DNA of 64,000 bases from Saccharomycodes ludwigii (GCF_020623625.1 NC_060202.1:1134501-1198500); one strand, 5' to 3'; positions 41,278 through 52,561 are shown, counted from the first letter of the stretch. Translations and numbers: made by a program. The notes: generated by a model from the sequence alone, not told the origin.

Positions 41278-41958
41278 ATGGAATTCGAATTTATAGAAAT
41301 CAGCAACAAAGATGAGGATAACAAAAAGCATCTAAACAGTACTGCTCAAGAAGAAGAAATAAATGAGAAAGAATTTGATTTCCCACTATTTTCAATGGGT
41401 GTAACTAACTCCCCATCTACTCATTCTCAAGCTAATAATGTATCACAGGGAAAGGACAGGAGTAATTTGATTAAAATCTCTTTGCGTGATGAATTGGATG
41501 TTTTTGATGAGCAGATTAAGGATTTTAATAAGCGCCCTAGTAGTTATTACTTGGCTGGACATAGAAGTGCTTTAGAAAAATCACAGTTTGAAGCTAGTTG
41601 CATTGATGCTGATTATATCATAGAGCATTCTAAAGAACTATATAGCACGGGATTTTCAATAAGTGATAAGGCCAAAAGGGATATTGATTTGAACGAATTC
41701 AACAGTAAGATAGAAAAAGAATTAGTGAAAGAAATTAAATTGAAAAAAAGAAGGCCTGGCAAAAATCAAAGAATGGCCAGGAAAACAGGTGCTAAAAATG
41801 AACTTGAAAGAGAGTTAAAAATAAAAGAAATTAAAAAAATGATCAAAAAGAAATTTCATAAAAGGGGTGGTAAGAAAAATAAAAAAAAAAAGACTATTAA
41901 TCCATTAGCTGATGCAGGTATTAATCAACAGCAGATCCCAAAATTCAGTTCAGGATAG
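41278..41958 (+). CDS. YNL050C: YNL050C-like basic-tailed protein of unknown function
   Basis: Named from its position and strand between SEC24 and COG5. I recall no defined molecular function for the family. The 226-residue uninterrupted part has an acidic start and the segment FDFPLFSMGVTNSPSTHSQ. LIKISLRDELDVFDEQIKDFNKRPSSYYLAGH follows, then KRRPGKNQRMARK and the strongly basic KKFHKRGGKKNKKKK tail, which looks like a nuclear or nucleolar targeting and RNA-binding stretch. The frame stays open about 28 codons upstream of the first Met, from 41191, with no ATG in that frame. This suggests the true start lies in an upstream exon. S. cerevisiae YNL050C is also annotated with an intron, to my recollection. 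A short spacer of about 180 bp separates it from the convergent COG5. Confidence 0.76.
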   Translation: MEFEFIEISNKDEDNKKHLNSTAQEEEINEKEFDFPLFSMGVTNSPSTHSQANNVSQGKDRSNLIKISLRDELDVFDEQIKDFNKRPSSYYLAGHRSALEKSQFEASCIDADYIIEHSKELYSTGFSISDKAKRDIDLNEFNSKIEKELVKEIKLKKRRPGKNQRMARKTGAKNELERELKIKEIKKMIKKKFHKRGGKKNKKKKTINPLADAGINQQQIPKFSSG

Positions 41959-42137
41959 TATCTATATGCGTGTAACTATCTCAGTCTGCTTTTGTAATTA
42001 AATTTTAAAGCATATAGCGTAAACTTTTAGTTACAAATATTATTATTATTATTATTATTATTATTAAAATTAAAAATATAATTTGGATGGAGATTTTTTG
42101 TGTATACGCTTTTTTTGTTTTATTTTTCTTTTCCTTT

Positions 42138-43445
42138 TTACACTTTTACCGAATTCAACATTATAGCAATGATTTGGTTTTTATCTGAATGCTCATTGAT
42201 AGTACTGTGTTTAATTAGACATTCGTTCATTTTATTTTCTATTATGTTCTTGATTATATCCCTGTTTTGAATCAAACTTTTACCAACTGGACCGCCTCTT
42301 TTCAAATTAGTTTGGAACTCTTTCCCAAATATCCTACCGATCATTGACCAATATATAAACAATATTGATTTATTGCTGCTTTTTTTCTTTGACATAAACT
42401 CTTTATAAGCTGTTGTTGTTGCAGTAGTAGTACTAGTAGAAACGGAACCATTGTCCGTTGTTATTTTTATGTCCTTTAATACTTTTTCAATGTTAATAAT
42501 AGAATCATTTATCGTCATTGCTTGGTCAAAAGCCGACTGGAATGATTTAATTGATGTTATCGTCTTATTCAAAATTGCAGTTGTTGTAGATATTTTGGAC
42601 AATAATATTTTATCTAAAACACTATTAAATTGATGCCTCGAAAGCAATAATAATGCATTTATTAAATTTTTCAGCAATTCCTCATTTTTGTTTGATATAT
42701 GATTATTCAAACATAGCTTTAACATTTGATCACTAAGATGATTAATAATCTGTTTCCTTTGGGGTTGGATTGTATTTTTACAAACATCCTGCACCAATAG
42801 TAAATCGCCTAGGATTGGGTTTTCCTGCAAATTAAAATCAATTTGCGAGTGAATAGATGCTAAATTGTACAATTGATTAACGCTCATGTTAGCTTTATTG
42901 CTGATATTGTAATCGCATTGCAATACCAAGTTACTGAAAATCATAAAGTCTCTTAGTATCATTGATGTTTGGTGTAACTTCGACAAGGAGATTTGTAAAT
43001 TGTTGGCCTTAGTATATGGTTTTAACACTTGCTCATTCAATTTATTGTAAGATAACTCTAAAAACTCAACACTTGGATTCAAAAGTTTAGGGATTATCTC
43101 TGTTCCAATTTTATTTAACTTATCTATGTTGGTTAATATATTTTCATAATTAGACTTGAGGGCATTATCAATTCTTTCATCTATTTCATCCAGATCATAT
43201 TTGATTTTTTTCAAAGGTGTGTATAAATCTAGAGTAGGTTCGGTAGTAGTGGTTATAGTTCCAGTTTCAGTGTTATTAATATTATCTATAATTGTGGGGT
43301 TTGTTGCTTTCAAAAAAGTATTTGAAAATTGAAAGGCACTAAACGATTCTTCTAAATAAGCTCCAAAATCTTCATCTATATGAGACCCTTTGGGTTTATC
43401 GCTTGAGCTTTTAATATCTATTTCATTTTCAACAGAGGAAGACAT
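42138..43445 (-). CDS. COG5: Conserved oligomeric Golgi complex subunit 5
   Basis: Lobe B subunit of the COG tethering complex at the Golgi. Diagnostic segments are the N-terminal DEDFGAYLEESFSAFQFSNTFL, YTPLKKIKYDLDEIDERIDNALKSNYENIL, then LHQTSMILRDFMIFSNLVLQC with long predicted helices throughout. LASIHSQIDFNLQENPILGDLLLVQD is also present. The 435 residues resemble the short S. cerevisiae Cog5 (403), not the much longer animal proteins. A Thr-rich low-complexity insert sits near residues 55-72 and another near 330. It is tandem with HPM1 and converges with the YNL050C-like gene, as YNL051W does. Its partner COG6 lies about 29 kb to the left. Confidence 0.92.
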   Translation of the reverse strand: MSSSVENEIDIKSSSDKPKGSHIDEDFGAYLEESFSAFQFSNTFLKATNPTIIDNINNTETGTITTTTEPTLDLYTPLKKIKYDLDEIDERIDNALKSNYENILTNIDKLNKIGTEIIPKLLNPSVEFLELSYNKLNEQVLKPYTKANNLQISLSKLHQTSMILRDFMIFSNLVLQCDYNISNKANMSVNQLYNLASIHSQIDFNLQENPILGDLLLVQDVCKNTIQPQRKQIINHLSDQMLKLCLNNHISNKNEELLKNLINALLLLSRHQFNSVLDKILLSKISTTTAILNKTITSIKSFQSAFDQAMTINDSIINIEKVLKDIKITTDNGSVSTSTTTATTTAYKEFMSKKKSSNKSILFIYWSMIGRIFGKEFQTNLKRGGPVGKSLIQNRDIIKNIIENKMNECLIKHSTINEHSDKNQIIAIMLNSVKV

Positions 43446-43796
43446 TTGCTTTTTCTTTTTTTTTTTTTTTTTTTTAATTTTGTTTTATCTTCTTGTTTAC
43501 ATTTGGCAAATGTTTCCAAATGGTTTAATAAAAAATTGTTGAGGGAGTTGCAAAAAAAAGAAAAAGAAAACCTGAAATTTTTAATTCGATTTTCCGGTTT
43601 TTTTTTATTGGAAAGAAAAAAGTTTTATTTTTCATATCATTTTTAACGAAAAAGAATAAAAGATTGTCTTTAATCGAGACCTTTTTTTTTTGTTTTTAAT
43701 GTAATAAATAATTTTTATTAGAACGAATTAAAAGATGCAAAACAACAGATATATCTTCTATGTAACTAAATTATACAATAGTCTTGTCATCTTTTA
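43446..43796. promoter_or_regulatory. COG5 promoter and HPM1 3' spacer
   Basis: T-rich upstream DNA of COG5 (minus strand), with a poly(T) run immediately before its start codon (about 43457-43475). The HPM1 stop codon lies at the far end. No gene seen. Confidence 0.55.
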
Positions 43797-44966
43797 TCAC
43801 TTAATAGCCACAATTGACCTTTTAAAATTTTCATTACATTTGAATACTTCGAAAGAAGAAACACACGAGCTAAGGCCATTTTCATCGTTGGATATTCTAT
43901 CCTCTATGTATTTTTGGAATTCTAATATGCTACCACCAACACCAAAATATATATCTTTGGCAGCTAGTAATATTTCGATCTTGTTATTTTGTTTTTGTAA
44001 TTTTTGTTTCAAGTCCAATAGTGTTTCACTGATTAAAGGTAAAGTATCTGGCTGATAAATAGTTTCGCTGGTTAAAACCATACAATCATTGGTTGTATTA
44101 TCGTTGGACAATTCATTTTCGAGATCATTGATAATTAAATCGTTAAAAGCCCTGCACCATGATCCAGAAATAAGTTTTAAAGAAACTTGTCTATTAACTA
44201 TAAAATCATTGAATGAAGACAATAATTGTTTTGATAGAAAAATTTCATCTTTGGCAATAGGAATAGTGGCATCCTCAAATTTCTGCAAGTTACTTAGTTC
44301 CTCAGTGCTCAAATACAACATACACCATGATATAATTAAATTTGGGACGGTAGCTAGTCTCAAAACTTCGTAATTGTAATCACACAAATAAAAAGAAAGA
44401 TTGGAATTATTGTGGTTGTTATCTTTTTGTTTTTTGAGTAAATTTAAATGTTTAATAAACAAATATTCAGTAGGTAAAGCAGTACCACACCCCAATTCAA
44501 TTAATTTCTTATAGTCGGTAATTTCACTACTGTTATTTGCTAAATAGTCTACTAAGTCGATTGAACACTCCCAAGATTTTAACCCACCTTCGTAAACATT
44601 TTTAACTAAATCCTCGTTGGTTTCCCCCATTAAAATTTCTAATTCTTTGTTATCATTTGTATCATCTATTTCCATCATGATTTGATGTTTTATGTCGAAT
44701 AATTCTCTTCTATATAATTCGATTTGGTTCTTAGGAGTGTGTATAATTTCAAATGTAATTCTTACATTAATTAAACTTTGCAAAACATGTTGTAAGTCGT
44801 GTAAAATTGGTTTTTTTGTAGCTGGTTCTAATGGAACATCTAATGGGTTCGTAAAATGTTGATTGTTATTATTGCTGGCGAGATATTTATTTTTATTGAG
44901 ATCTTTATTTTTAGTGATCTCATTACTATTCAAATCATCTTCATTGAATTCAAAAGAAAATGACAT
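43797..44966 (-). CDS. HPM1: Protein-histidine N-methyltransferase Hpm1
   Basis: Seven-beta-strand S-adenosylmethionine methyltransferase; S. cerevisiae Hpm1 methylates a histidine of ribosomal protein Rpl3 and affects ribosome assembly. The N-terminus MSFSFEFNEDDL is family-like. The substrate-side motif YEGGLKSWECSIDLVDYL precedes the cofactor-binding motif LIELGCGTALPTEYLF (near residues 156-171). LPLISETLLDLKQKL and LLAAKDIYFGVGGSILEFQKYIED follow toward the C-terminus. The length of 389 compares with 377 in S. cerevisiae. It lies in tandem with COG5 and COX5 on the minus strand, matching YIL110W interleaved with YNL051W and YNL052W. Confidence 0.94.
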   Translation of the reverse strand: MSFSFEFNEDDLNSNEITKNKDLNKNKYLASNNNNQHFTNPLDVPLEPATKKPILHDLQHVLQSLINVRITFEIIHTPKNQIELYRRELFDIKHQIMMEIDDTNDNKELEILMGETNEDLVKNVYEGGLKSWECSIDLVDYLANNSSEITDYKKLIELGCGTALPTEYLFIKHLNLLKKQKDNNHNNSNLSFYLCDYNYEVLRLATVPNLIISWCMLYLSTEELSNLQKFEDATIPIAKDEIFLSKQLLSSFNDFIVNRQVSLKLISGSWCRAFNDLIINDLENELSNDNTTNDCMVLTSETIYQPDTLPLISETLLDLKQKLQKQNNKIEILLAAKDIYFGVGGSILEFQKYIEDRISNDENGLSSCVSSFEVFKCNENFKRSIVAIK

Positions 44967-45658
44967 ATTTACTTTTTAATAGGAGGTTAGTGCAAAAAAA
45001 ATTATCTAATTGTTCTTGCTGATTTTCCTATTTGGATTTTGTTAAAAAAAATAATAAAAAAAAAAACTAAAATAAAATAAAAATTTAATTATTTAATTAA
45101 TCAATAAAGCAAAATAGATATCAAGTTTTGCCGAACTAAACGATTTATTTAGTATTTTTTGTTACGTTTCTTTTTTTTTTTTTTTTTTTTTTTTTCATTT
45201 TTTTAACTTTAAAAATTTTTTTTTTTTAACTTTTTTTATTTTAAAAACAATATAAACACGTTATAGTAGATTTCTAAATGTGAACATTGTTGCAGTTACA
45301 AAGAAATTGTAAAAAAAAAAAAAAAGCAAGTTAAAAGAAGTAATAAAAGCTCAAAACCATTTGATTGTAATAACTTGTTGTATCAAATATAAATGCTGCA
45401 CTTGCCTTAACACCATGTACACATATGTATATATATCACACGAAATTACTGTGTGTAGTTGAAAAAGTGGTTCACATTCACCTTGAATAAACCTATTAGC
45501 TATATTTAATAATGAATATAAATGAGGGGAGGGAAGGGGAGTGAGAAAAAAAAATTAATATCTCAATGATATAAAATATAATATTAATATAAAATGAATG
45601 AATAAATAATTAAAATAATTGTGGAAAAAAAAAAACCTTTTTCCTTAAACAAATTGGG

Positions 45659-45690
<32 letters not shown>

Positions 45691-45820
45691 TAATAATAAT
45701 AAAAAAGAAAATCACAGCATATACTTCCTATGGTATTTTCTTCATTTCCTCTCTTCTTGATACAAAAATCAAAAAATTTTTAATTCTATTCTTTCCAATT
45801 CAAACTATTCAGAAATCTTC
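44967..45820. other. gene-free stretch between HPM1 and COX5
   Basis: HPM1's promoter and COX5's 3' end, both minus strand. It holds a poly(T) run near 45171-45195, a poly(A) run near 45659-45682 followed by AAT repeats, and a G-rich patch with two AGGGG words at 45525-45529 and 45535-45539. No gene seen. Confidence 0.55.
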
Positions 45821-46264
45821 TTATTTAGATTGAACTTGAGAATAACCACCCCATGGATTAGCGTTCTTAGATTTCAAATATTCATCAGATTTCAATTGCC
45901 ATTCCTTGTTCAAAGTTTTTGATTGTGGAGCAGCTAATTGTCTTAAACCAGCAAAAATAGCTAAAGAAACTAATAACCCTACCACAACACCTTTGGCAAT
46001 ATAACCAGCATCACCTTTAGCATAAACTGGTCTTCTTGGACCCCAAGATCCGTAAGAAATATACCAGGCAGCTTGCTTTTCAGTTGGTGTTAATTTATTC
46101 CAAGGTAATTTTTGTCTTTCCTGCAATTTGGCAACGATATTTTGCTGTTCCACACTTGGCATGGATTCCCACCTGGAAGGTAAATCAACAATGGAAGCTT
46201 TAGATAAGGCAGAAGTAGAAGTATTTCTGACACGAGAAGCTCTTGCAATAGTATTTCTAAACAT
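45821..46264 (-). CDS. COX5: Cytochrome c oxidase subunit 5 (mammalian COX4 homolog)
   Basis: Nuclear-encoded inner-membrane subunit of respiratory complex IV. It begins with a basic mitochondrial presequence (about residues 1-20, MFRNTIARASRVRN). Then come VDLPSRWESMP, WNKLTPTEKQAAWYISYGSWGPRRP, one membrane helix (about 88-108, IAKGVVVGLLVSLAIFAG), and KTLNKEWQLKSDEYLKSKNANPWGGYS. The 147 residues agree with Cox5a/Cox5b of S. cerevisiae (about 150). There COX5A and COX5B are the aerobic and hypoxic paralogs. A single uninterrupted gene is present here, without the intron known in COX5B. Upstream DNA contains several CCAAT boxes, consistent with Hap-complex control of a respiratory gene. Confidence 0.97.
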   Translation of the reverse strand: MFRNTIARASRVRNTSTSALSKASIVDLPSRWESMPSVEQQNIVAKLQERQKLPWNKLTPTEKQAAWYISYGSWGPRRPVYAKGDAGYIAKGVVVGLLVSLAIFAGLRQLAAPQSKTLNKEWQLKSDEYLKSKNANPWGGYSQVQSK

Positions 46265-46978
46265 TTTTTTTTATCTCTTTTTATTATTATATGTGGTGTG
46301 TTATTACACTGCGGATTATATGGAGGATAATGCTTTAATGTATTGTTAATACTATTTTTTCTTTTTTAATATATATATATATATATATATGTGAATGAGC
46401 AAATATCAAAAAGTTATTCTGAGCGGTAGATTGTAAAAAAAAAAAAAGAAAAAGTCAAGTAATAAAAAGAAAGCCAAGGTGGAATATTCTTAAGTAACAG
46501 TAACAGAAATACAAATGGAATAAAAAAGAAAAAAGGAAAAAGCTAAAAGGAAAACAGTAAAATGAAATAATTTTTATTTATTTATTTACCAATCGCAAAT
46601 CAGCTTTTTTTTTGAATTGAAAATTTACAACAAATAAATGTAAACCCGTACCTACCTCACCACTTACATCTTACAGTCTCTGTGTGTAATTCTACGTTCA
46701 GCCAATCATATCTCTTGAACTTTTAAAATAACTATATATTAAAAATAAACCGTTTCGCTCGCACCAATTAAAAAAAAAAAAGGTTCATTTTATCGGGTGA
46801 TCGTTTCGTAACAAATATAAAAATAACCTTAAATAACTATTTGAGTATCTAGCATCTTCTACACTTGACTTTAACGTCTACTATTATACAACTACCCCGC
46901 ATTTCTTTCCTATTATAAAACGAAAAAAAAAAAAAAGAAAAAATTAAGCTTGTATATATTTATATTATCTTAACTAAT
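46265..46978. promoter_or_regulatory. COX5 promoter and HOS4 3' spacer
   Basis: Contains a (TA)n run near 46370-46390, three CCAAT words between 46589 and 46768, and poly(A) runs near 46436-46447 and 46924-46936. No additional gene. Confidence 0.6.
46589..46768 (-). promoter_or_regulatory. cluster of candidate HAP2/3/4/5 (CCAAT) sites upstream of COX5
   Basis: CCAAT occurs at 46589-46593, 46702-46706 and 46764-46768. The last two read GCCAATCA and ACCAATTA, both matching the Hap consensus TNATTGGY on the minus strand, about 440 and 500 bp from the COX5 ATG. Hap control of COX5A is known in S. cerevisiae; use here is inference. Confidence 0.45.
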
Positions 46979-49900
46979 TCACCAGTATTTCTTTTGTGTT
47001 TGCAGATTATCAATTATATACTGTCTACGACGCAATTTAGGTGGCAACCCGCTTTCTATATCGTTACTATTGTCGTTGTGGTTTAGTCGAACTTTTGAGA
47101 TAGCATTAGCAGAATCGTTTAATTTAGTAGAATCAAGACTGATTTCAGTCATGTTCTTGCAACTGTCAAAGATGTATTTAAAATCGGTAACAACTCTTAG
47201 AACATCTTCTAAATTAATCCAATACATCTGTAAGTTGTTTTTCATTTTCTTATATTCTTGGGTTTCAAATTTAACTCTTTCAGTAAAAGATAGATTCGAA
47301 ACCAAATCTTGATTAATATTGTTGTTTCCGCCTGTCAAAAAAATAAATTTATAGAGATTCCAAACTTTCCTCAAAATATCTTCTCCGTCACCATCTATGG
47401 CAGTTACTTCGATTCTTTGATCCTTGACCGCATCGACGATTTCCTGTGCTTTGTTGGGAAACATACAATATATTTGAACATCTAACACTAGCTTGTCGTT
47501 TTCCTTGGTTTTAATATAATACAAAGGTAAAAAATCTTCAATATTTACATCATTATTAAATTGTACCATTTTTAAACCAATTGGATAACAATTTCTAATA
47601 TATTTCCTTTTAATGATTTCCTTTTGAACTTCCAGTGCTTTCTGTTTCTGTAATGCTTCTTCTTTGCTTTTAGCCAATTTTGTTGCTTCCAACTCGCGTA
47701 ATCTTTCCTCCTCCTGTAGTCTTAATTTTTCCTTCTTTTCTAATTGTATCAAAAATTCTTGCTCTCTTTTACGTCTTTCCTCCAATCTTTTCAATTGATA
47801 TTCACTGGCTTTGTTGTTGTTGCTATTCGATTCCTGATAATTACTAGGATCATCCACGATCCCGTTGTTGTTTGAATTGGTGGTTAGCTTAACTTTTTTA
47901 ATCACAACATGTTTAGTAGTGTTTTCTTCACGTTTGCGTTTGATTTGCTGTTCATCATTCGGCGTTTTAAGGTTTTTCTTAGTAACAATGGTGCTAGAGC
48001 CGTTGGTGCCAATATTAGAACTCTTTAGTTCATTATTTGATGGTAACAAGTCTGTATTATCAATATCGTCGCCTTTATCACCATTAACTTTCAACTTCTC
48101 TGTTTTTCTATAATGACCATCAACATTTGTTTCTTTGTCTTCAGTCGTAACTTTCTTTTTTCTGTTAAGGCTATTAATTCTAACACTTTTTTCCATCTTC
48201 TCTTTCAAATATTCAATCTCTTTTTCATCCACTGTAATACCATGCTTAGCATAGTATAATGCATCATGTCCTTCATCACTGGCATCTTTGGCATTTACAT
48301 CGGCACCACCAGCGTCGATCAATAACTTGACTGTATCCAAATGGCCCCGACCTACAGCCAACATCAATATACTTTTTCCCATTTCATTGGGAACTTTTGC
48401 TTTAGCATTGGCGCCAAAGGCAATATATATACTAGCCAATTCTGTATGTCCATTTTTAATGCATTCTATAAATGATCTCATGTCAATTCTACCACCATTT
48501 TGTAAATATTTCCCAATATATTGCAAATCTCCTTCTTTGGATGCTCTGTATATTTTTTCTTTGCCCTTTTTACTATTTAAATCAGTTATGAAGAATTCTT
48601 GTTTTTTATAACTATATGTTTTATATTTATTATTCAACTGTTCCCATTCACTTTTATCATCATCATCATCATCATTATCATTATCATTATCATCTTCATC
48701 TTCATCTTCATCATCTTCTTCTTCTTCTTCTTCTTCTTCTTCTTTAATTTTATCATTTCCATTAGATGTAGTATTATTACGACTACAATCTAATTTACTT
48801 CCTTCTCTTCGTTGTTTAACAGGATTGTAGATCATTTCTTTTTCATGATACTCATTATCAACAACAAAATTATTTTCAGTTTTTGTTTTTACGACGGAAT
48901 GTTCCTGTGTTCCCATCCCTAAATCCTCACTATTAAGAGCAGTTGTTCGAAATACATTACCACCCTTGCCATTTTGTTGTTTATTATTTTTGCTCTTAAT
49001 AATAGTGTCCCTCTTTTTAATATTTTTATTTAGAGATTTCCCATGGAATACAATTTCACCATTTTTCACATCATTTCCATGATGACCATGCTTATACTTA
49101 TCCATTGCTTCTTTAACTAAAACTTTTAATTCATTAGCAATTTCAATCTCCTCCTCGTCACTCAAATCTTGTTCTTCCAATGTAATTAAAGAATCTTTGC
49201 CATTTGAATTCTTAATCAATGGGTTGGCACCATGATTTAATAAATATTTAACCACCTCAACATGGCCATTAGCACACGCATCTAATAATGGTGTGTCTCT
49301 ATCGTGAGGACCGGTTTGTAAATTTACATCTGCACCATGAGCAATTAGTAATTTAACAATATCTAAATGTCCGTTCAATGCGGCTTCATGCAAAGCGGAC
49401 ACACCTGCATAGTCTTGATCGTTTACATCATATTCACCCTCTGACAATAATTTCTTAACTAAATCATGTTTGCCTTTATCACAAGCAACTTGTAATTTAG
49501 TTCTACCACTGGAATCCTTATGCTTACTCTTCTTGTTCTTCAATTTAGGTATGGCAATGTGAGAAATTTTATTATGAGTGGTAGTATTATGTTTTATATT
49601 GTCACGAACACCTTTATCCACTGAAGTCCTCATTGTAATATTAGTATTATGATTAGATTTTTCATCTTTAATCTCCTGTTCGTTCCCCTCTTCAACTTTA
49701 GATAATATTCTAGAATGTTGCGACATTTTTCTTATTGGTGAAGATTTACTTAGTATACTACTAGGAATATCGGGCATACTATCATCCAATTCAGACAATT
49801 CGGATTCAGATCCATCGTCGTCATAAAAAAAGGATGCTGATAACTTTTTTTTTTCGATGTAATTTTTACTATAATCTTTGTTATCAATATTATGATCTTT

Positions 49901-51605
49901 ATCACCAATCGCACTCTTATTCATCAACTGATCAGCCCTAATTAATCTTGCCTTTCTTGGCTTAATCGGTGTAGAGGGTTGAGTAACTGTATCACTTTCA
50001 ACTTCAGATAATTCATCATCAGAATTAACATTTGACAACGATTCGTTCATATTTCCAGTTTTATTATCAGTAACAATATTATCATGTACAATTTTTCCGG
50101 CCACATTTGCGTGTTGTGGAATGTGAAGATGTAATCTATTATTATATTTTTGTATATTCTTATCATTCAACTCATTATCTGCCTCAATATATTGATTAAC
50201 CAATTCAACCTCAATTTTTTTATAACCTGGTCTTAAATCAATCAACCCTGCAAAAATTATGTCATTCAAATGCTCTTTACTAAATGTTCCTAATAAATTA
50301 TCGTCCCCCCTTATGTTAGGTCCGATTTTTAGGCTTTTGTCAGCAACTTCTCTTGTTGGAGAATCCGATTTCTTGGTTTTGATGGCGGTCAAATAGCTAA
50401 ATAATGATCTTTTCTTTAAATTTCCATTATTTCTACTGCTAGAGATGTTAGGTGACTCTTTTTTGCCACTTTTAGCTATAATATCGTTCGTATTGTTATC
50501 TTTAATATCACCAATATTTGCAGGATTAGTACTATTTTTCATCGAAATGTTATTGTTGCTGCTAGAATTTGTTGATTTTGATATGAAATTGGAAGATTCA
50601 GTTGTTGATTGCATTATTTTATTTAAATTGTTTGTACTGAAAGCTTTATCTTTAAAATTATTCGGGTTAATATTATTACTTTTAGTAATATTATTGGCAA
50701 TAATTAAGCTTTCCTGTCTTTGTAACGTATTGTTAACTTGTTTGGAAATTTTAATAGTCTTTTCAGTGTCATTGTTGCTGTTATTGCCATCATTATTAGC
50801 ATTATTATTATTATTATTATTATTACTACTATTATTGTTATTGTTATTGTTATTATTATTGTTATTGTTATTATTATTGTTATTGTTATTGTTATTGTTA
50901 TTACTGACAGGTGTAATAGGAGAGTGTATAACTTCAGTCTTGTTTATCCTCATTATTTTGTCGTCACTATTTGAATAAACCTTACTGGTGTTATCCACAG
51001 TTTTTTTAGCACTTGTCACAACTGATGACGAGACAACATTTGTGGGCGGTACTCTTTTAATATTAGAATTTATACTATTATGGCTATGACCACTAGTACT
51101 AATAATATTTGACATTGGAGATAAAGAGTTACTAGCAGGACTATTGCTTTTACTTTTGCTGACATTAATGATATTGCTACTATTAGTGTTATTGTTCTTG
51201 TTAGGATTGCTGGAATTAGTACGATTAACACCATAATTATTACTTATCGCATCATGAACTACATATCTGTCATATCTACTGTTATAAGTGCTGCCAGAAC
51301 TATTTCCTCCAAATCCTCCCTTATTATATCTACTCCCATAACTTTTGTTATAATACTTATACCTGCCGCCTCCCATGTTATTGCTATTAAGGTTAGTGTA
51401 ATAACTGCCCCCGCCACGCACATTATTTATACCTACATTAGCGACAGTGCTACCAGGTGAAGCATTGTTGCTATTGTTACTACCTACAGTAGTATTATTA
51501 GTATTTGAATAATGATAATGATAGTTATTGTTGTTGTTTCCACCATTACCAGATGAATTATTGTAGCTGCTATAATAATGGGGTTTATGTCTCATATGGC
51601 CGTTG

Positions 51606-51651
<46 letters not shown>

Positions 51652-51718
51652 TATTATTATTCATATTAGTATTTTTATTACGATTGTTATCGTGATTACT
51701 ACCAGAATTATAGCTCAT
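46979..51718 (-). CDS. HOS4: Hos4-like ankyrin-repeat subunit of the Set3 histone deacetylase complex
   Basis: Hos4 is an ankyrin protein of the Set3C deacetylase complex, which represses meiotic and other genes. Two ankyrin groups are seen. One, about residues 735-845, includes LHEAALNGHLDIVKLLIAHG and LLDACANGHVEVVKYLLNHG; the second, about 1050-1160, includes LMLAVGRGHLDTVKLLIDAG. A charged coiled coil runs at about 1300-1385 (LKRLEERRKREQEF region), then a conserved C-terminal block with KRKYIRNCYPIGLKMVQF and DFLPLYYIKTKENDKLVLDVQIYCMF. Between the ankyrin groups lies a run of Glu then Asp (about 996-1025). The first 330 residues are Asn/Gly/Ser/Tyr-rich, prion-like in composition, with runs of Asn. 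At 1579 residues it greatly exceeds S. cerevisiae Hos4 (1083). Position matches YIL112W between COX5 and MSG5/SDP1. Confidence 0.91.
50787..50904 (-). repeat. AAT/AAC run coding poly-Asn in HOS4
   Basis: About 38 Asn codons with mixed AAT and AAC, interrupted by few other residues. The mixing suggests an older, selectively kept tract compared with the pure run in VAC7. Confidence 0.85.
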
Positions 51719-52099
51719 TTTTAGTAAAGCTCTAATCTTGCTTAATGAGCTTCCTTTTTTTTTTTCTCTCTCCTTATATGTTTGATTTTTAGTTTTATAT
51801 CTATCCTTTACTAAAAAAGATATTATTTTCCACTTTTTTTTAAGAAAGAGGAAAGATGTTTAAAGTCGGATTGAAAGTTCTTATTAAGAAATAGCATGGC
51901 AGAGTTTTGAACCAGTCTTAGTAATAAGGTAAAACAAGATTAAATAAGTTAAAGTAAAACAGAAGTAAAAGCACAAAGATATATATGAAATGCAAAAGAT
52001 GAAAATGCTCCTACTGTTTAAAAAAAATTTTCTCACAAATTCTAAGTCAAAAAAAAAAAAAAAAAAAAAATTAATAAAATAAAATAAAATAAAAATATT

Positions 52100-52144
52100 A
52101 TCCGAAACATACTAATGTTTTAAATGGAATATATGATGTTTCGG
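52100..52144. repeat. perfect 10-bp inverted repeat upstream of HOS4
   Basis: TCCGAAACAT at 52100-52109 is mirrored exactly by ATGTTTCGGA at 52135-52144 with a 25-bp AT-rich spacer. Arms contain CCG/CGG, and a GAAACA core close to (but not equal to) the Ste12 site TGAAACA. Confidence 0.7.
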
Positions 52145-52472
52145 ACTTCACGTAGCAAAAAGCATTAAAGATGTGGAATGTTTTCTTAGTCTTTTTATTT
52201 ACATTACTTTTTAAAATATAACATTTCATACAAACTATCATAAGTTTTATAATATTCAATATTGTAAATTAAAAAATAATCAATCATAAAGACAAAAAAG
52301 TATTATTTAAAAATAATACACTTATAGGTTAAAAGATAAACCTTGTTCATATACATAAACATGTATTTAGACTTTGTTTGGAATTTATCTAAATCATTAA
52401 AATAATTTCCAAAAAAAAAAAAAAAAGTATTTTAATGATTTTTAATGAATAATATTGGTTATTTTGAGTCAT

Positions 52473-52525
<53 letters not shown>

Positions 52526-52561
52526 TTATTATTATTATTATTATTACTATTATTATTATTA
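52473..52561. repeat. (TAC)n followed by (TAT)n microsatellite
   Basis: About 17 TAC units pass into ATT units with one interruption, in non-coding DNA downstream of MSG5. Unlike the other trinucleotide runs in the window it is not inside a gene. Confidence 0.9.

Noticed and set aside
50445-50978. 177-codon Leu-rich frame opposite HOS4
   Set aside because: Antisense shadow of the poly-Asn region of HOS4.
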